From assembly GCF_037997115.1 (NCBI RefSeq), contig NZ_CP150484.1, forward strand, positions 5,928,587 to 5,988,234: a stretch of 59,648 bases of DNA, written 5' to 3'. Positions 1 through 8,408 of this stretch are shown in pieces (position 1 is the first letter of the stretch; every line of letters begins with the position of its first letter). The position numbers were made by a program, and so were the translations under genes. The notes beneath the pieces are model-generated. The model worked only from the letters and a program-made list of their open reading frames with translations, was not told where the DNA came from and made no database searches. This stretch comes from Amycolatopsis coloradensis. Lineage in GTDB: Bacteria; Actinomycetota; Actinomycetes; Mycobacteriales; Pseudonocardiaceae.

Positions 1-12
1 CTCTTCCGATCT
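1..12. other. Sequencing adapter remnant
   Basis: The first twelve bases, CTCTTCCGATCT, are identical to the 3' end of the standard Illumina adapter. They are probably untrimmed read sequence at a contig end rather than genomic DNA. The genomic sequence would then start near base 13. Confidence 0.85.
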
Positions 13-64
13 GGGACTTCTGGCGACCTCGGCCTGTTTCGCGGCGCTGATCCCCGCGACCGAA

Positions 65-82
65 GGAGCGGTCTCCCGCTCC
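65..82 (-). terminator. Hairpin after the glucanase gene
   Basis: Seven-base arms GGAGCGG and CCGCTCC are separated by a four-base loop. The hairpin lies 22 bases beyond the stop codon of the leftward GH87 gene. There is no clear U-tract, which is common for actinobacterial terminators. Confidence 0.45.
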
Positions 83-103
83 GGCCCCGAAAACACCTCC
101 GGT

Positions 104-3100
104 CTACCGCGAGCCGCGGCGGCTCGGCGAGACCACCACCGGCACCGGCCAGCCGTTGATCACGAACTGCGACCCCGGCTCACGGACGACGTCGCCGTTC
201 GCGGAGTTCGTGATCGTCACGTTCGTCAAGGTCGCGCTGCCACGGGCGCCGCTCATAGCGAGGATGCCCGCGCCGTTGTTGGACTTGTCGATCTTGACGT
301 CGGTGAGGGCCGCGGTCACGACGCCGCCGCCCGTCTTGAACTGGACACCGTCGTAGGTCGAATCGTGGATCTCCGTGTCCCGCAGGACGACCCCGGGAAT
401 GTCCTTGCCCTGCGCGAAGAACGTGATCGCGCCGAACTCCTGCTGCTCGCCCCAGAACACGCCGCCGCAGCGGTACAGGGCGTTGTTCGCGATGAGCGTC
501 TCCCCGGAGAACGGCAGCGGATCGTGATCCGTCGCCAGCATGATGCCCGGATAGTTCATCGTGTCGTGGACGATGTTGTTCTCGATCTTGTTGCCGTAGC
601 CGCCGTAGATCGCGATCCCGTTGGCACGCCACGGAAGCTGGATCGTGTTGTTGGCGAACACGTTGTCGTGCGCGATGTCCTGTGACGGATCCTTCACGTA
701 CTGGTTCGCCCACACCGCGAGCGAATCGTCGCCGGTGGTACGGAACGACGAGTTGAACACCTTCGAGTTGCGGGTGCCGTTGGTGAAGTTGATGCCGTCG
801 GCGTAGGTGTTCCGGATCCGCATGCCGCTGAACTCGAGACCGTCGCCGGGGCCCCAGAGCGCCGGCAGGTTGCTGTAGTCCCGGCCGACCCACACGCCGA
901 CGTTGGCGTGCTCGATCCACACGTTGGAGATCTTCGTGCCGGTGCCGAAGCGACCGTTGAGGCCGACGCCGCCTTCCGCGCCGCCGTCGCCGCCGCGGAT
1001 CCGGCCGGAACCGAAGATGGCGATGTCGGAGATCTGCGTGTTCTTGTCGATGTCGAACCCGAAATTGCCCTCGTGCGGATGGTTGATGCCGCCCGCGTTC
1101 TGCGGCTCGATCTGCGAATACAGCTGCGCATGCCACATGCCCGCGCCGCGGATCGTCACGTTGGAGATGCCGATCTGGTTGTACTGGCCACCGCCGTTGG
1201 GCACGTTCGGGTCGTCGGTCAGGATCTTCTTCTCCTGCCGCCACTGCCCCGCCGGGATCCAGACACAGCCGATCACGCCGTTCTGGTCGTCGGTCACCGC
1301 GCGCTGGATCGCCGCCGAGTCGTCGTTCCCGTCGTTCGGCACGGCGCCGTACTCCGTGATCGACACGCAGTTCGCGGGCTTCTCCGACGCGGGGGCGACC
1401 TGCTCCAGATCGATGAGGTCGACGATGTAGAACGCCGCGTTGTCACCGCTGTCCCGCTGCAGCTTGAACTTCGTGCCCGGCGGATACGACCGCGACAGCA
1501 GCGCGTGCGACTCGTCGAACAGCCGTCGCGCGTTGGCCTGCGGGGTATTGGTCAGGCCTTCGGGATCGTCGGTGCTGCCGTAGAGCCAGCTGTGCTTCGA
1601 CGACAACGTCAGCTTCTGCGCGAAAGTCCCGTTGACGTAAAGGCTGAGCGTCGCGTCCTGCCCGCCACCACCGGGGCCGTCGGGAATGGAATTGCGCACG
1701 ACGATCGAGTTCGCCTGGTTCGCCGACGTGAACTCCACGTACTGCCCCGGATTCGCCAGCCGCACGGACTTGCGGCCCGACGATTCCGTCGCGAAGTTCG
1801 TGTGGCCGAACGTGCGGAGCGGGTCGGCTTCCAGCAGTTGCCCTTGGTACTGCGCGGCTTCCGCCTCGTATTCGACGTACGGGACCGCCGCGCCGCGGCC
1901 CACGACGATCGCCCGCGAGAGGTTGTTGTTCGACTCGTTGGTCTCCGTGACCGTGCCGTTCGCGTCGGCCGTCGCGGTGAGGGTCGCGCCACCGTCGGCG
2001 GCGGTCCACGTGCCCGAGATCGCGACGTTCGCGGTGGCGCCCGCCTCGATCGCACCGGTGGCGCCGGTCAGTGTGGTGCCGCCGACGGCCAGCCGCGTCA
2101 CCGAAGCGCCCGCGCCGCTCGTGCCGCGGTTGCGCACCGCGACGGTGAAGGACACCGCCGAACCGGCCGCCGGATTGGGCGGGTTCGAGGTGATGCCGGT
2201 GACCTCGAGGTCGGGCCCCGGCGATTGGGCGACGACCAGCGGCGTCGGCGAGGTGTAGGTGTTGTTCGTTTCGTCCTGCTCGGCCATCTTGCCCGCCGGA
2301 TCGGCGGTGGCGGCCACGGTGTAGGTCCCTTGTGGACGCGTGCCCGCGTCGACGGTGACCGTGGCGGACTCACCGGCGGCGAGTGCGCCGACCGCCGCGT
2401 CACCGGCGACGGTGCCGCCGAGGCTGACGTTCACGGTGGTGGCGGCCGCGTTCGCGGTGCCGGTGTTCTTCACGGTCGCCGACACGGCGAGCCTGCTGGT
2501 CTCCGTCGGGTGCTCCGGCGTCCAGGTCGTGCCGGTGACGACGAGGTCCGGGTTCGGCGCGGGAGTGCCGAACACCTGGAATTCCGCGACCTGACCGCCG
2601 GGTGCACCGGAGTTGGCGAAGAACTGAAGACGTACCTCCGCGGCGCGTCCGCTGACCGGGATGACCACCGAATTCTGGTTGGTGGCCGGGTCGAAGCGGT
2701 GGTCGGCTCGCGCCGACAGGGTGGTGAACGCGGTGGAACCCTGCGGACGACCAAGGACCTCGAAATTCTGTGTCCGCGCACCCCAGATCGCGTCCGGGTT
2801 GAGTTTCACCACGACCGAGTCGACATCCGCGTCGACCCCGAGCTTCACCGTCAGCGCGTTCGGGTACCCCGCGGCGGATTCCCAGTACGTGGCGGTGTTG
2901 TTGTCGTTGGCGTTGGCCGCGACGAACGAATGGACCGTCGACGTGGCCTCGATCGGTTTGCCCGCCGCCAGGTTCGCGCCCGCGCTCGTCCCGGAGCGCA
3001 CGACGTGGTCACTGTCGCCGGATTCGTTGCCCGCCGCGTCCTTGGCGCGCACGAAGTACTCGACCCGGGTCCCCGTGGGCCTGGATTCGGTGAACGTGGT

Positions 3101-3799
3101 GCCGGTGATCGTGGTGACCGGCGTCCCGTCGCGATAGACGGTGTAGCCGTCGACACCGACGTTGTCGGCCGAGGGCGACCAGGTCAGCCGGATCTGGCCG
3201 GCGACGGGCTCGGTCAGCGCGAGATTCGCCGGCGCGCTCGGCGCCTGCGTGTCGCCGGTGTCCGGCCCGTACAGCTCGAATTCCGCGAGCTGCGCGGCGG
3301 GCCATCGCGAGTTCGCGGTGACCTGCAACCGCACGTAGCGGGCCGACGCGGTCATCGGGATGGTGACGGTGTTGGTGCCGGGAGCGAACGCGTAGCCGGC
3401 CGGCGCGGCGAGGTCGGTGAACGCCGCGCCGTCGGTGCTTCCGCGCACGGCCAGTGTCTGGGTGCGGGATTCCCAGCCCGCGGGCAGTTTCAGCACGATC
3501 CGCGAAAGGGACTTCGCCGTGCCGAGGTCGGCCTGGATCCACTGCGGGAACGCGTTGTTGGCGGATTCCCAGTAGCTCTCCTGGTTCCCGTCGACGGCGT
3601 TCGCGACGGGATAACCGGGCAGCGCGCTGCTCGCCGACACTGTGCGGGTCAGCGGCACTTCGGCGAGCGCGGCCGGAACGGGTGTGGCGACGGGGTCGGG
3701 AGGTGGCCCGCTCGCGGCGGACGCGAGGGAGAGTCCGGCGACGGAAAGCCCCGAGACCAGGAGACCGGCGATGAGCCGGGACAGGCGCATACGTGTCAT
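104..3799 (-). CDS. Secreted multidomain GH87-type alpha-1,3-glucanase / mycodextranase
   Basis: Predicted exported polysaccharide hydrolase of 1231 residues. After a signal peptide (about 1-29) come, in order, a discoidin/F5-8C domain, a fibronectin type III domain, a second discoidin domain, two CARDB-like domains, a CBM-like domain opening with EYEAEAAQYQ, and a C-terminal right-handed beta-helix starting near SITEYGAVPNDG. The helix carries GDDS (Asp1024-Asp1025), matching the Asp-Asp pair of GH87 enzymes. The order resembles bacterial alpha-1,3-glucanases with discoidin/FN3/CBM modules, so fungal or biofilm alpha-glucan is the likely substrate (family inference). The ATG at 3799 is chosen because a signal peptide follows directly and a purine-rich site lies upstream; an upstream in-frame start at 3877 would bury the signal. 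The gene stands alone. A pectinase-like beta-helix enzyme is the main alternative. Confidence 0.85.
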   Translation of the reverse strand: MTRMRLSRLIAGLLVSGLSVAGLSLASAASGPPPDPVATPVPAALAEVPLTRTVSASSALPGYPVANAVDGNQESYWESANNAFPQWIQADLGTAKSLSRIVLKLPAGWESRTQTLAVRGSTDGAAFTDLAAPAGYAFAPGTNTVTIPMTASARYVRLQVTANSRWPAAQLAEFELYGPDTGDTQAPSAPANLALTEPVAGQIRLTWSPSADNVGVDGYTVYRDGTPVTTITGTTFTESRPTGTRVEYFVRAKDAAGNESGDSDHVVRSGTSAGANLAAGKPIEATSTVHSFVAANANDNNTATYWESAAGYPNALTVKLGVDADVDSVVVKLNPDAIWGARTQNFEVLGRPQGSTAFTTLSARADHRFDPATNQNSVVIPVSGRAAEVRLQFFANSGAPGGQVAEFQVFGTPAPNPDLVVTGTTWTPEHPTETSRLAVSATVKNTGTANAAATTVNVSLGGTVAGDAAVGALAAGESATVTVDAGTRPQGTYTVAATADPAGKMAEQDETNNTYTSPTPLVVAQSPGPDLEVTGITSNPPNPAAGSAVSFTVAVRNRGTSGAGASVTRLAVGGTTLTGATGAIEAGATANVAISGTWTAADGGATLTATADANGTVTETNESNNNLSRAIVVGRGAAVPYVEYEAEAAQYQGQLLEADPLRTFGHTNFATESSGRKSVRLANPGQYVEFTSANQANSIVVRNSIPDGPGGGGQDATLSLYVNGTFAQKLTLSSKHSWLYGSTDDPEGLTNTPQANARRLFDESHALLSRSYPPGTKFKLQRDSGDNAAFYIVDLIDLEQVAPASEKPANCVSITEYGAVPNDGNDDSAAIQRAVTDDQNGVIGCVWIPAGQWRQEKKILTDDPNVPNGGGQYNQIGISNVTIRGAGMWHAQLYSQIEPQNAGGINHPHEGNFGFDIDKNTQISDIAIFGSGRIRGGDGGAEGGVGLNGRFGTGTKISNVWIEHANVGVWVGRDYSNLPALWGPGDGLEFSGMRIRNTYADGINFTNGTRNSKVFNSSFRTTGDDSLAVWANQYVKDPSQDIAHDNVFANNTIQLPWRANGIAIYGGYGNKIENNIVHDTMNYPGIMLATDHDPLPFSGETLIANNALYRCGGVFWGEQQEFGAITFFAQGKDIPGVVLRDTEIHDSTYDGVQFKTGGGVVTAALTDVKIDKSNNGAGILAMSGARGSATLTNVTITNSANGDVVREPGSQFVINGWPVPVVVSPSRRGSR

Positions 3800-4070
3800 G
3801 GCGTCTTCTCTTCTTTGAGACGGCGGGGAGGGAGCCAGAGCCGTACGAGCATGCAACAACCCGGAGACAAGATGCAAGAAGTCGACATGTTTCAGAAATT
3901 TTTCGACTACTACCTGCGAGGACTACCCAAGTTGTCCGCTGCGCTTACGCGCGTTCTCTCGGTTTTGCCGCTTTCTTTGCCTGCAGCGGACTTTGAGATC
4001 AAGTATTCCGCCAATACGGAGTACAGCTGTACACTCAAATCCAGGGCTAGCCGCGTGGAGGTCGATCCTG

Positions 4071-4427
4071 ATGGACGTGACGAAAACCTTGAGGTCCGCA
4101 CTCACCGGGACGACGAACGAGTCGAGGTCCGCCGTCCGGGAGCTGCGGCGGGAGACCGAAGACCTCGTGGCGCGCCGTGCGGGCCGGACGGCGAACCGGC
4201 TGACCGAACTGGGCGAGCGGCTCGCCGATCTGGTCCTGGTCTCCGGAAGCAGGCTCGCGGGCCTCGCCGAGCGGCACAACATGCCCGCGGGCGAGGGCGT
4301 CCGCCGGGAGGCGGGCCGGATCGGCGAGTCGGTCGAGCGGTTGTCCGCCACGCTGTCGGAACGGACAATCCTGCTCGCCGAGGAACTGCTCGACGCCAGG
4401 CCGCCCGGGAAACGCCGTCGTCGATGA
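4071..4427 (+). CDS. Small charged helical protein, unknown function
   Basis: I do not recognise the family. The 118-residue product starts MDVTKTLRSALTG and consists almost entirely of Arg/Glu/Leu/Ala-rich predicted helix with heptad-like spacing, ending in a basic tail (PPGKRRRR). It has no signal peptide or membrane segment. The ATG at 4071 is preceded by GGAGG at about ten bases, which favours it over the longer reading frame from 3993. The gene is divergent from the GH87 gene and is followed by a 920-base repeat-rich intergenic region. A coiled-coil or DNA/envelope-associated structural role is possible but unsupported. Confidence 0.6.
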   Translation: MDVTKTLRSALTGTTNESRSAVRELRRETEDLVARRAGRTANRLTELGERLADLVLVSGSRLAGLAERHNMPAGEGVRREAGRIGESVERLSATLSERTILLAEELLDARPPGKRRRR

Positions 4428-4449
4428 TTACGGAGTAACTCGCGTGTCC

Positions 4450-4520
4450 GTGAAGGCCTCCTTGCCCACCCTGAAGGTCAGGGGCTCGGCAAAGTCGCAT
4501 AGACGCTGGTCAGCGTCGCT
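4450..4520 (+). repeat. Dispersed intergenic repeat R1, copy 1
   Basis: It begins GTGAAGGCCTCCTT and continues through an AAAGTCGCATA...CGCTGGTC...GTCGCT segment. A same-orientation copy lies at 37502-37573 with strong similarity along about 70 bases. An inverted relative of the first half is at 4859-4903. In one frame it reads VKASLPTLKV, which yields false short ORFs. Confidence 0.8.
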
Positions 4521-4616
4521 GTTGGCGATTCGGACGGGGCGGGCGACAGGGGGCATGAACGGACGGTGTCCACAAAGGACGCCAGTTCACGACCAACCCG
4601 ACCCACGACCAGGGCC

Positions 4617-4659
4617 GAAGGCGCCCTTCGTCACATCAGACGCAGCGAAGGGAGCCTTC
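4617..4659. repeat. Intergenic hairpin (GAAGGCGCCCTTCG family)
   Basis: Arms at 4617-4630 and 4646-4659 pair at 13 of 14 positions around a 15-base loop. It belongs to the run of palindromes filling 4428-5347, where I see no gene. Confidence 0.6.
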
Positions 4660-4858
4660 GCCCCACCTGTCAACCTCGCCCAAGATCAACTTAAGCTACG
4701 TGACCTTGGGTTCTAATCCTCTTTGCCGCTCACGACCCCGCACAAACGCCCGGATCGAGCACAGTCGCCCCGAAAGTGGCCCCCGTGGACAGCCGAGAAG
4801 GCGCCCGGCCACTGTAACGAGCCCCAATCCGGCACCCACTTGACCAGCGGATAGCCGA

Positions 4859-4903
4859 CTTTGCCGGGACCCTGACCCTGAAGGTAGTGAAGGAGGCCTT
4901 CAC
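4859..4903 (-). repeat. Dispersed intergenic repeat R1, inverted partial copy
   Basis: It contains CTTTGCC...CCTGACCCTGAAGG and ends AAGGAGGCCTTCAC (4890-4903), the reverse complement of the left end of R1 at 4450. The two copies bracket about 370 bases of gene-free DNA. Confidence 0.7.
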
Positions 4904-5009
4904 GGACCCCCGACGCCACGTCAGCCCCAGACGCACCAGCAATCACAGCGATCGCGCGCGAAGACTCCTCCCTCGGCTCAGCCAAGGAAACTCGACCTTC
5001 GCACCTTCC

Positions 5010-5039
5010 GAAGTACTTGAAGGCCCCTTCATGTACTTC
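5010..5039. repeat. Intergenic palindrome (GAAGTACTTGAAGG)
   Basis: Two 14-base arms (5010-5023, 5026-5039) match at 13 positions with a two-base centre. It could form a compact hairpin, or act as a bidirectional terminator or protein site upstream of the protease gene. Confidence 0.6.
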
Positions 5040-5070
5040 AAGAGAGGCGGCGCGGTGAGCGCAGCCGCCC

Positions 5071-5097
5071 GTGTCGCGAAAGTGGCTTTCGCGACAC
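5071..5097. repeat. Intergenic palindrome B, copy 1
   Basis: A perfect hairpin with 12-base arms GTGTCGCGAAAG / CTTTCGCGACAC around TGG. A second copy at 37766-37790 has the same core but a compensated base pair (GTCGC/GCGAC becomes GTTGC/GCAAC). Confidence 0.8.
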
Positions 5098-5347
5098 GCC
5101 TGACGTCACCTCACGACTCCCCGCTGACACATCGGTGCCACCGGCACTCTCGTGCCGAAAGCCCAGGTCCAGCGCCGCCCGGTGCGGCCTTCTCCCGTCT
5201 TTAGTCGCTATCTACCGCCGTATCCGCCTGCCTAGCATGGGAAACCGATTTCGGATCCGGCCGGGCGATCCCTGGCGATCCGTCGCGGCCGCAAAACGGG
5301 TGACCCGTCGATTCCTTTCCCCGATTCCCCTGCATTGGAAGGCACCC

Positions 5348-6001
5348 ATGCGCATCCGAGGTCTCATCACCGCCCTGCTGTGCGCGGCCGGGCTCACGAC
5401 GGTCGCGCCCGCCGCCGTCGCGGCCCCCATCATCGACGGCGAATACGCCCAGTCCGGCCCGTGGGCCGCCATGATCGAACAGAACGGCAGCCAGTGGTGC
5501 TCCGGTTCGATCATCAGCGCCCGTTGGGTGCTCACGGCCCACCACTGCGTCGACGAACCCGGCGCCGACTACTCCGTCCGGGTGGGCGACGTCGATCATC
5601 GGGCCGGAACGTACGCCGTGGTGGCCGACATCCACACCCCCGCCGGCGGCGCCGACATCGCGCTGCTGAGGCTCGACCGCTCGGTGAGCACGACGTACGC
5701 GTCCCTCGGTACTTCCGTCGCCGTCGGTGACACCGAATACGTTTATGGCTGGGGCTACAACGAAGACGGTGACCTGCAGCGCTACCTCAAGGTCGCCAGG
5801 ATGACGGTGACCAGTGTCGGGAGTGGACTGATCAAGGCCCGCCGGGGCAACGGGCTGACCAACGGCGGCGACTCCGGCGGTCCGGTCTTCGTCGGTGGCA
5901 AGCAGGTCGGCGTGCATATCGCCGGCAACAAGGTGGACACCTCGACGCACACCAGCATCTCGGCGAACCGCACCTGGATCCGCGACACCTCGGGCGTCTA
6001 G
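5348..6001 (+). CDS. Secreted trypsin-like serine protease (S1)
   Basis: Exported endopeptidase of 217 residues. A signal peptide (about 1-26, ending AAVAA) runs directly into the mature N-terminus PIIDGEYA, so there is little or no propeptide. The catalytic triad is visible: His66 in TAHHC, Asp103 in GADIALL and Ser176 in GGDSGGP, with the oxyanion glycine intact. The length is near the usual 220-residue trypsin fold. The ATG at 5348 follows GGAAGG at a good distance; the longer frame from 5135 would bury the signal peptide. It is followed by a strong hairpin at 6013-6048. Substrate specificity cannot be read with confidence. Confidence 0.93.
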   Translation: MRIRGLITALLCAAGLTTVAPAAVAAPIIDGEYAQSGPWAAMIEQNGSQWCSGSIISARWVLTAHHCVDEPGADYSVRVGDVDHRAGTYAVVADIHTPAGGADIALLRLDRSVSTTYASLGTSVAVGDTEYVYGWGYNEDGDLQRYLKVARMTVTSVGSGLIKARRGNGLTNGGDSGGPVFVGGKQVGVHIAGNKVDTSTHTSISANRTWIRDTSGV

Positions 6002-6012
6002 GTTCGGCGAAC

Positions 6013-6048
6013 CGGTCCGGGAGCGGTGGCGCCACCACTCCCGGACCG
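6013..6048 (+). terminator. Large hairpin between protease and LuxR genes
   Basis: Arms CGGTCCGGGAG-GGTGGC and GCCACC-CTCCCGGACCG pair over 17 of 18 positions with essentially no loop. It starts 11 bases after the protease stop and ends 18 bases before the next start, so it probably ends protease transcripts. The long perfect arms would also suit a protein-binding site. Confidence 0.65.
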
Positions 6049-6066
6049 CTGAGAGGCAGGTGGAAA

Positions 6067-7065
6067 GTGGCATCGACGACTCCCGCGGACGGTCTCGGCA
6101 CGCAGCTGGCCAGGCTGGGACTCGGTGAGACCGCCTCCCGGGTCTACCGGCGGATGCTCGACAGCGCGCCCGTCACCGCCGAGGAGCTGGCCTGGCGGGA
6201 GGACGACGCGGAGACCGTCCAGCTCGCACTGAAAGAACTGGCCGACGCGGGCCTCGCGGTGTCGTCCGGAGTGGACGGGTCCGAATACGTCCCCGCGAAC
6301 CCCAGCGAAGCGCTCACCGCACTGACCACGCGACGGCAGGCCGAACTGCACGACGCGCGGCTCGCGGTCCAGACCGCGTACCGCGCCTTCCGGCGGGCGC
6401 ATTCGGGGATGCCGAACGCGCAGGACCTGCTCGAAGTGGTCACGGGCGACGCCATCATCCCCCGGCTTCAGCATCTCGCGACCACGGTGCGGCATCAGGT
6501 GCGCCGCCTCGACTCCCCGCCCTATTTCACCGGCGGCCGCCGGAATCTACTGGAGGAGGAGCAACTGCGGCGCGGGATCACCTACCGTTGTGTCTACAGT
6601 GGAGCGTCACTCGGCGATCCCGGCTATCTCGTCGCGAACATCCTGCCGTGCCTGCGGGCAGGCGAACAGGCCCGCCTGCTGCCCGAGCTGCCGGTGAAAC
6701 TGACACTGTTCGACGACCGTGCGGCGACCATCGCGCTGACCATCCGCGAGGCCGATCGCAACCAGTCCATCGTCATCGTGCGGCCTTGCAGCCTTTTCTC
6801 CGCGCTGGAAGGCTTGTTCGAAACCTCCTGGGCGGCCGCGCTTCCACTCGACCGGCATGGACGGACGTCCGAACAGCCGATCCGGCCGGTCGAACGGGAA
6901 CTGCTGCTCCTGCTCGCCGCCGGGCGCAAGGACGACGAGATCGCCGCCGAACTCGGCGTCAGCAGGCGCACCCTGTTCCGCTATCTCGAGAACCTGATGG
7001 ACCGCGCGGGCGTGTCCAGCCGGTTCCAGCTGGGGATCTTCGCCGCGCACAACGACTGGCTCTGA
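6067..7065 (+). CDS. LuxR-type transcriptional regulator with TrmB-like N-terminus
   Basis: Predicted cytoplasmic DNA-binding protein of 332 residues. The N-terminal 70 residues (TASRVYRRML...AEELAWREDDAETVQLALKELADAGL) resemble a winged-helix domain of the TrmB/MarR kind. The centre carries a PLD-like effector region. The last 65 residues form a LuxR/GerE HTH (PVERELLLLLAAGRKDDEIAAEL then VSRRTLFRYLENLM). This arrangement is common among actinobacterial orphan LuxR regulators. The start is GTG at 6067 with a purine-rich stretch just upstream. The gene sits downstream of the secreted protease gene but is separated from it by a hairpin. Its target is unknown. Confidence 0.85.
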   Translation: MASTTPADGLGTQLARLGLGETASRVYRRMLDSAPVTAEELAWREDDAETVQLALKELADAGLAVSSGVDGSEYVPANPSEALTALTTRRQAELHDARLAVQTAYRAFRRAHSGMPNAQDLLEVVTGDAIIPRLQHLATTVRHQVRRLDSPPYFTGGRRNLLEEEQLRRGITYRCVYSGASLGDPGYLVANILPCLRAGEQARLLPELPVKLTLFDDRAATIALTIREADRNQSIVIVRPCSLFSALEGLFETSWAAALPLDRHGRTSEQPIRPVERELLLLLAAGRKDDEIAAELGVSRRTLFRYLENLMDRAGVSSRFQLGIFAAHNDWL

Positions 7066-7100
7066 GGCCCCCGCATTCAGTCCTCTGAATACGGGGGCCT
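7065..7100 (+). terminator. Terminator after LuxR gene
   Basis: AGGCCCCCGCATTCAG pairs with CTGAATACGGGGGCCT around a TCCT loop with one mismatch. The left arm begins at the last base of the stop codon. This is among the strongest hairpins in the window. Confidence 0.85.
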
Positions 7101-7174
7101 CACCCGGACGGGGTCACCCGGGTGGCGGCGAGGGCGCCGGGAGCGGATGGTGATCTTGGAAGGAGGGCGGAATC

Positions 7175-7306
7175 ATGGGGAATCACCGGCACCACACCGG
7201 CACCGCGTCGCTCCGGATCGCCACCGCGGGCCTGCGGGTGATCGCGGTCGTCGTCGCGGTCGCGGCCTGCGCCTGGCTCGCGCTCTGGCTCGCGTTCACC
7301 CTCTGA
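7175..7306 (+). CDS. 43-aa single-pass membrane protein
   Basis: A short gene with product MGNHRHHTGTASLR followed by a hydrophobic helix (about residues 20-43, rich in V/A/L/W) that runs to the C-terminus. GGAAGGAGGGCGG lies just upstream of the ATG, an excellent ribosome site that makes translation credible despite the length. A His-rich N-terminus (H4, H6, H7) faces one side of the membrane. Its last 11 bases overlap, tail to tail, the 3' end of the PDPG-repeat gene on the other strand. Function unknown. Confidence 0.65.
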   Translation: MGNHRHHTGTASLRIATAGLRVIAVVVAVAACAWLALWLAFTL

Positions 7307-7526
7307 GTCCCGCCGGTCCCGGCTGGGCTTCCGGCGGGCTCTCGGGTTCCGGAATCGGGCGGTCCGGCCCCGGATCGGGGACCCGTTCGGGCACCCCGGG
7401 ATCCGGGACCGGCTCCGGCCTGCCCGGGTCCGGCACCGGTTCGGGAATCCCGGGGTCGGGGACGCCGGGGTCCGGCGGCATGGGGTTCGGCGGCGCCGGA
7501 GGCGCGGTCATTCGAGCAGTCGTCAT
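7296..7526 (-). CDS. Proline-rich PDPG-repeat small protein
   Basis: A 76-residue product dominated by repeats of the form PDPG-x-PEPV (about residues 17-62). It has no signal peptide, no cysteine and probably no fixed fold. AGGAGGT lies eight bases before the ATG at 7526, strong evidence of translation. The repeats sit where a proline-rich linker or an interaction peptide might be expected. It converges on the 43-aa membrane protein gene with overlapping 3' ends. The family is not recognised; the repetitive DNA may vary in copy number among strains. Confidence 0.65.
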   Translation of the reverse strand: MTTARMTAPPAPPNPMPPDPGVPDPGIPEPVPDPGRPEPVPDPGVPERVPDPGPDRPIPEPESPPEAQPGPAGLRG

Positions 7527-7581
7527 CGCACTACCTCCTGCTCACGCCACTACCCGGTCCGCCGCCGGACGAAACGGCCCG

Positions 7582-8334
7582 TTAGCCCGTCTGGGTGGCG
7601 ATCCAGTCCGCGATGACGTCCGCGCGGGAGGTCGTCTCGATCCCGGCGTGCGGGCAGTCCGGCCCGGTGGCCTCCAGCGAGACCAAGGTGCCGCCCTTGC
7701 CTTCCGGGACGAAGTACGGCGCGCCCGAGTCGTACGTGCAGGCACTGGTCGTGATCGAGGGTGCCGCGCCGCGGACACCGATCGTCGTCGGGGCCACCGT
7801 CGCCACCTGGACCGTGCCTTGCTGCATCCGGGTGGCCGGAGCGGGGTTCTTGGCGGTCAGGCTGCCCCAGCCCGCCAGCGTCAGCTGCTGGCCGATCTTC
7901 GGGAGCACCCGGTTCACCGTCAGCGGAGTCACCGTCGTCACCGGGGTGTCCAGTTTGATGAGAGCGACGTCGTTTTCCTTCGCCTGCAGCACTTCGGTCG
8001 CCTTGCGGGCCACGCCTGATTCGATCGCCTCGTCGACGAGGCCCAACGTCACCGTCGTCGGATACGGCACCTTGCCCGCGACGCGCTTGCGGTGCGCGTC
8101 GTGGAAGCAGTGCCCCGTGGTGGCGACCCAGCCGGGCGCGACCAGCGCACCCGTGCAGTAACTGCTGTAGGTCGAGCCGTCCGGGCGGGGGATCTTCGTC
8201 ATCGCGATCTTCGCGACGAACCCGAACTGCCCTGGTGGGACATCGGTGCCGTGGGCGACGTCCGGCGCGGCGAACGCGGCCGGAGCGGTGGTGATGGTCA
8301 GGACAGCAGCGGCCAGCAGGGCGCGCAGACGCAA
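7582..8334 (-). CDS. Secreted trypsin-like serine protease, second copy
   Basis: Exported S1-fold peptidase of 250 residues. The signal peptide (about 1-23) ends AAFAA. The triad is His75 in ATTGHC, Asp122 in ENDVALIKL and Ser203 in TYDSGAPYF. The usual GDSGGP is changed to YDSGAP: the serine is kept, but the glycine before the aspartate and one after the serine are replaced, which may alter the oxyanion hole or specificity. Cysteines at 60 and 76 match the conserved disulfide by the active-site His. The start is TTG at 8334 with GAAGGG upstream. It is unrelated in sequence detail to the protease at 5348. Confidence 0.88.
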   Translation of the reverse strand: MRLRALLAAAVLTITTAPAAFAAPDVAHGTDVPPGQFGFVAKIAMTKIPRPDGSTYSSYCTGALVAPGWVATTGHCFHDAHRKRVAGKVPYPTTVTLGLVDEAIESGVARKATEVLQAKENDVALIKLDTPVTTVTPLTVNRVLPKIGQQLTLAGWGSLTAKNPAPATRMQQGTVQVATVAPTTIGVRGAAPSITTSACTYDSGAPYFVPEGKGGTLVSLEATGPDCPHAGIETTSRADVIADWIATQTG

Positions 8335-8408
8335 TTTCTTACCCTTCGTCGATGAGGTGATCCGAGGCTAAGACCCCTGCGCGACAAGGGGAATTCCCTG
8401 ACCAGGTG

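Noticed and set aside
908..4438. A 1176-codon open frame opposite the GH87 gene
   Set aside because: It is a GC-rich shadow. The product is almost only Arg, Gly, Val and Ala, and the minus strand encodes clear domains throughout.
4444..4716. Short frames reading VKASLPTLKV / VKASLPTLRVGKEAF, also at 19344-19673 and near 37.5 kb
   Set aside because: They are translations of repeat A and its relatives, without consistent starts, and change frame between copies.
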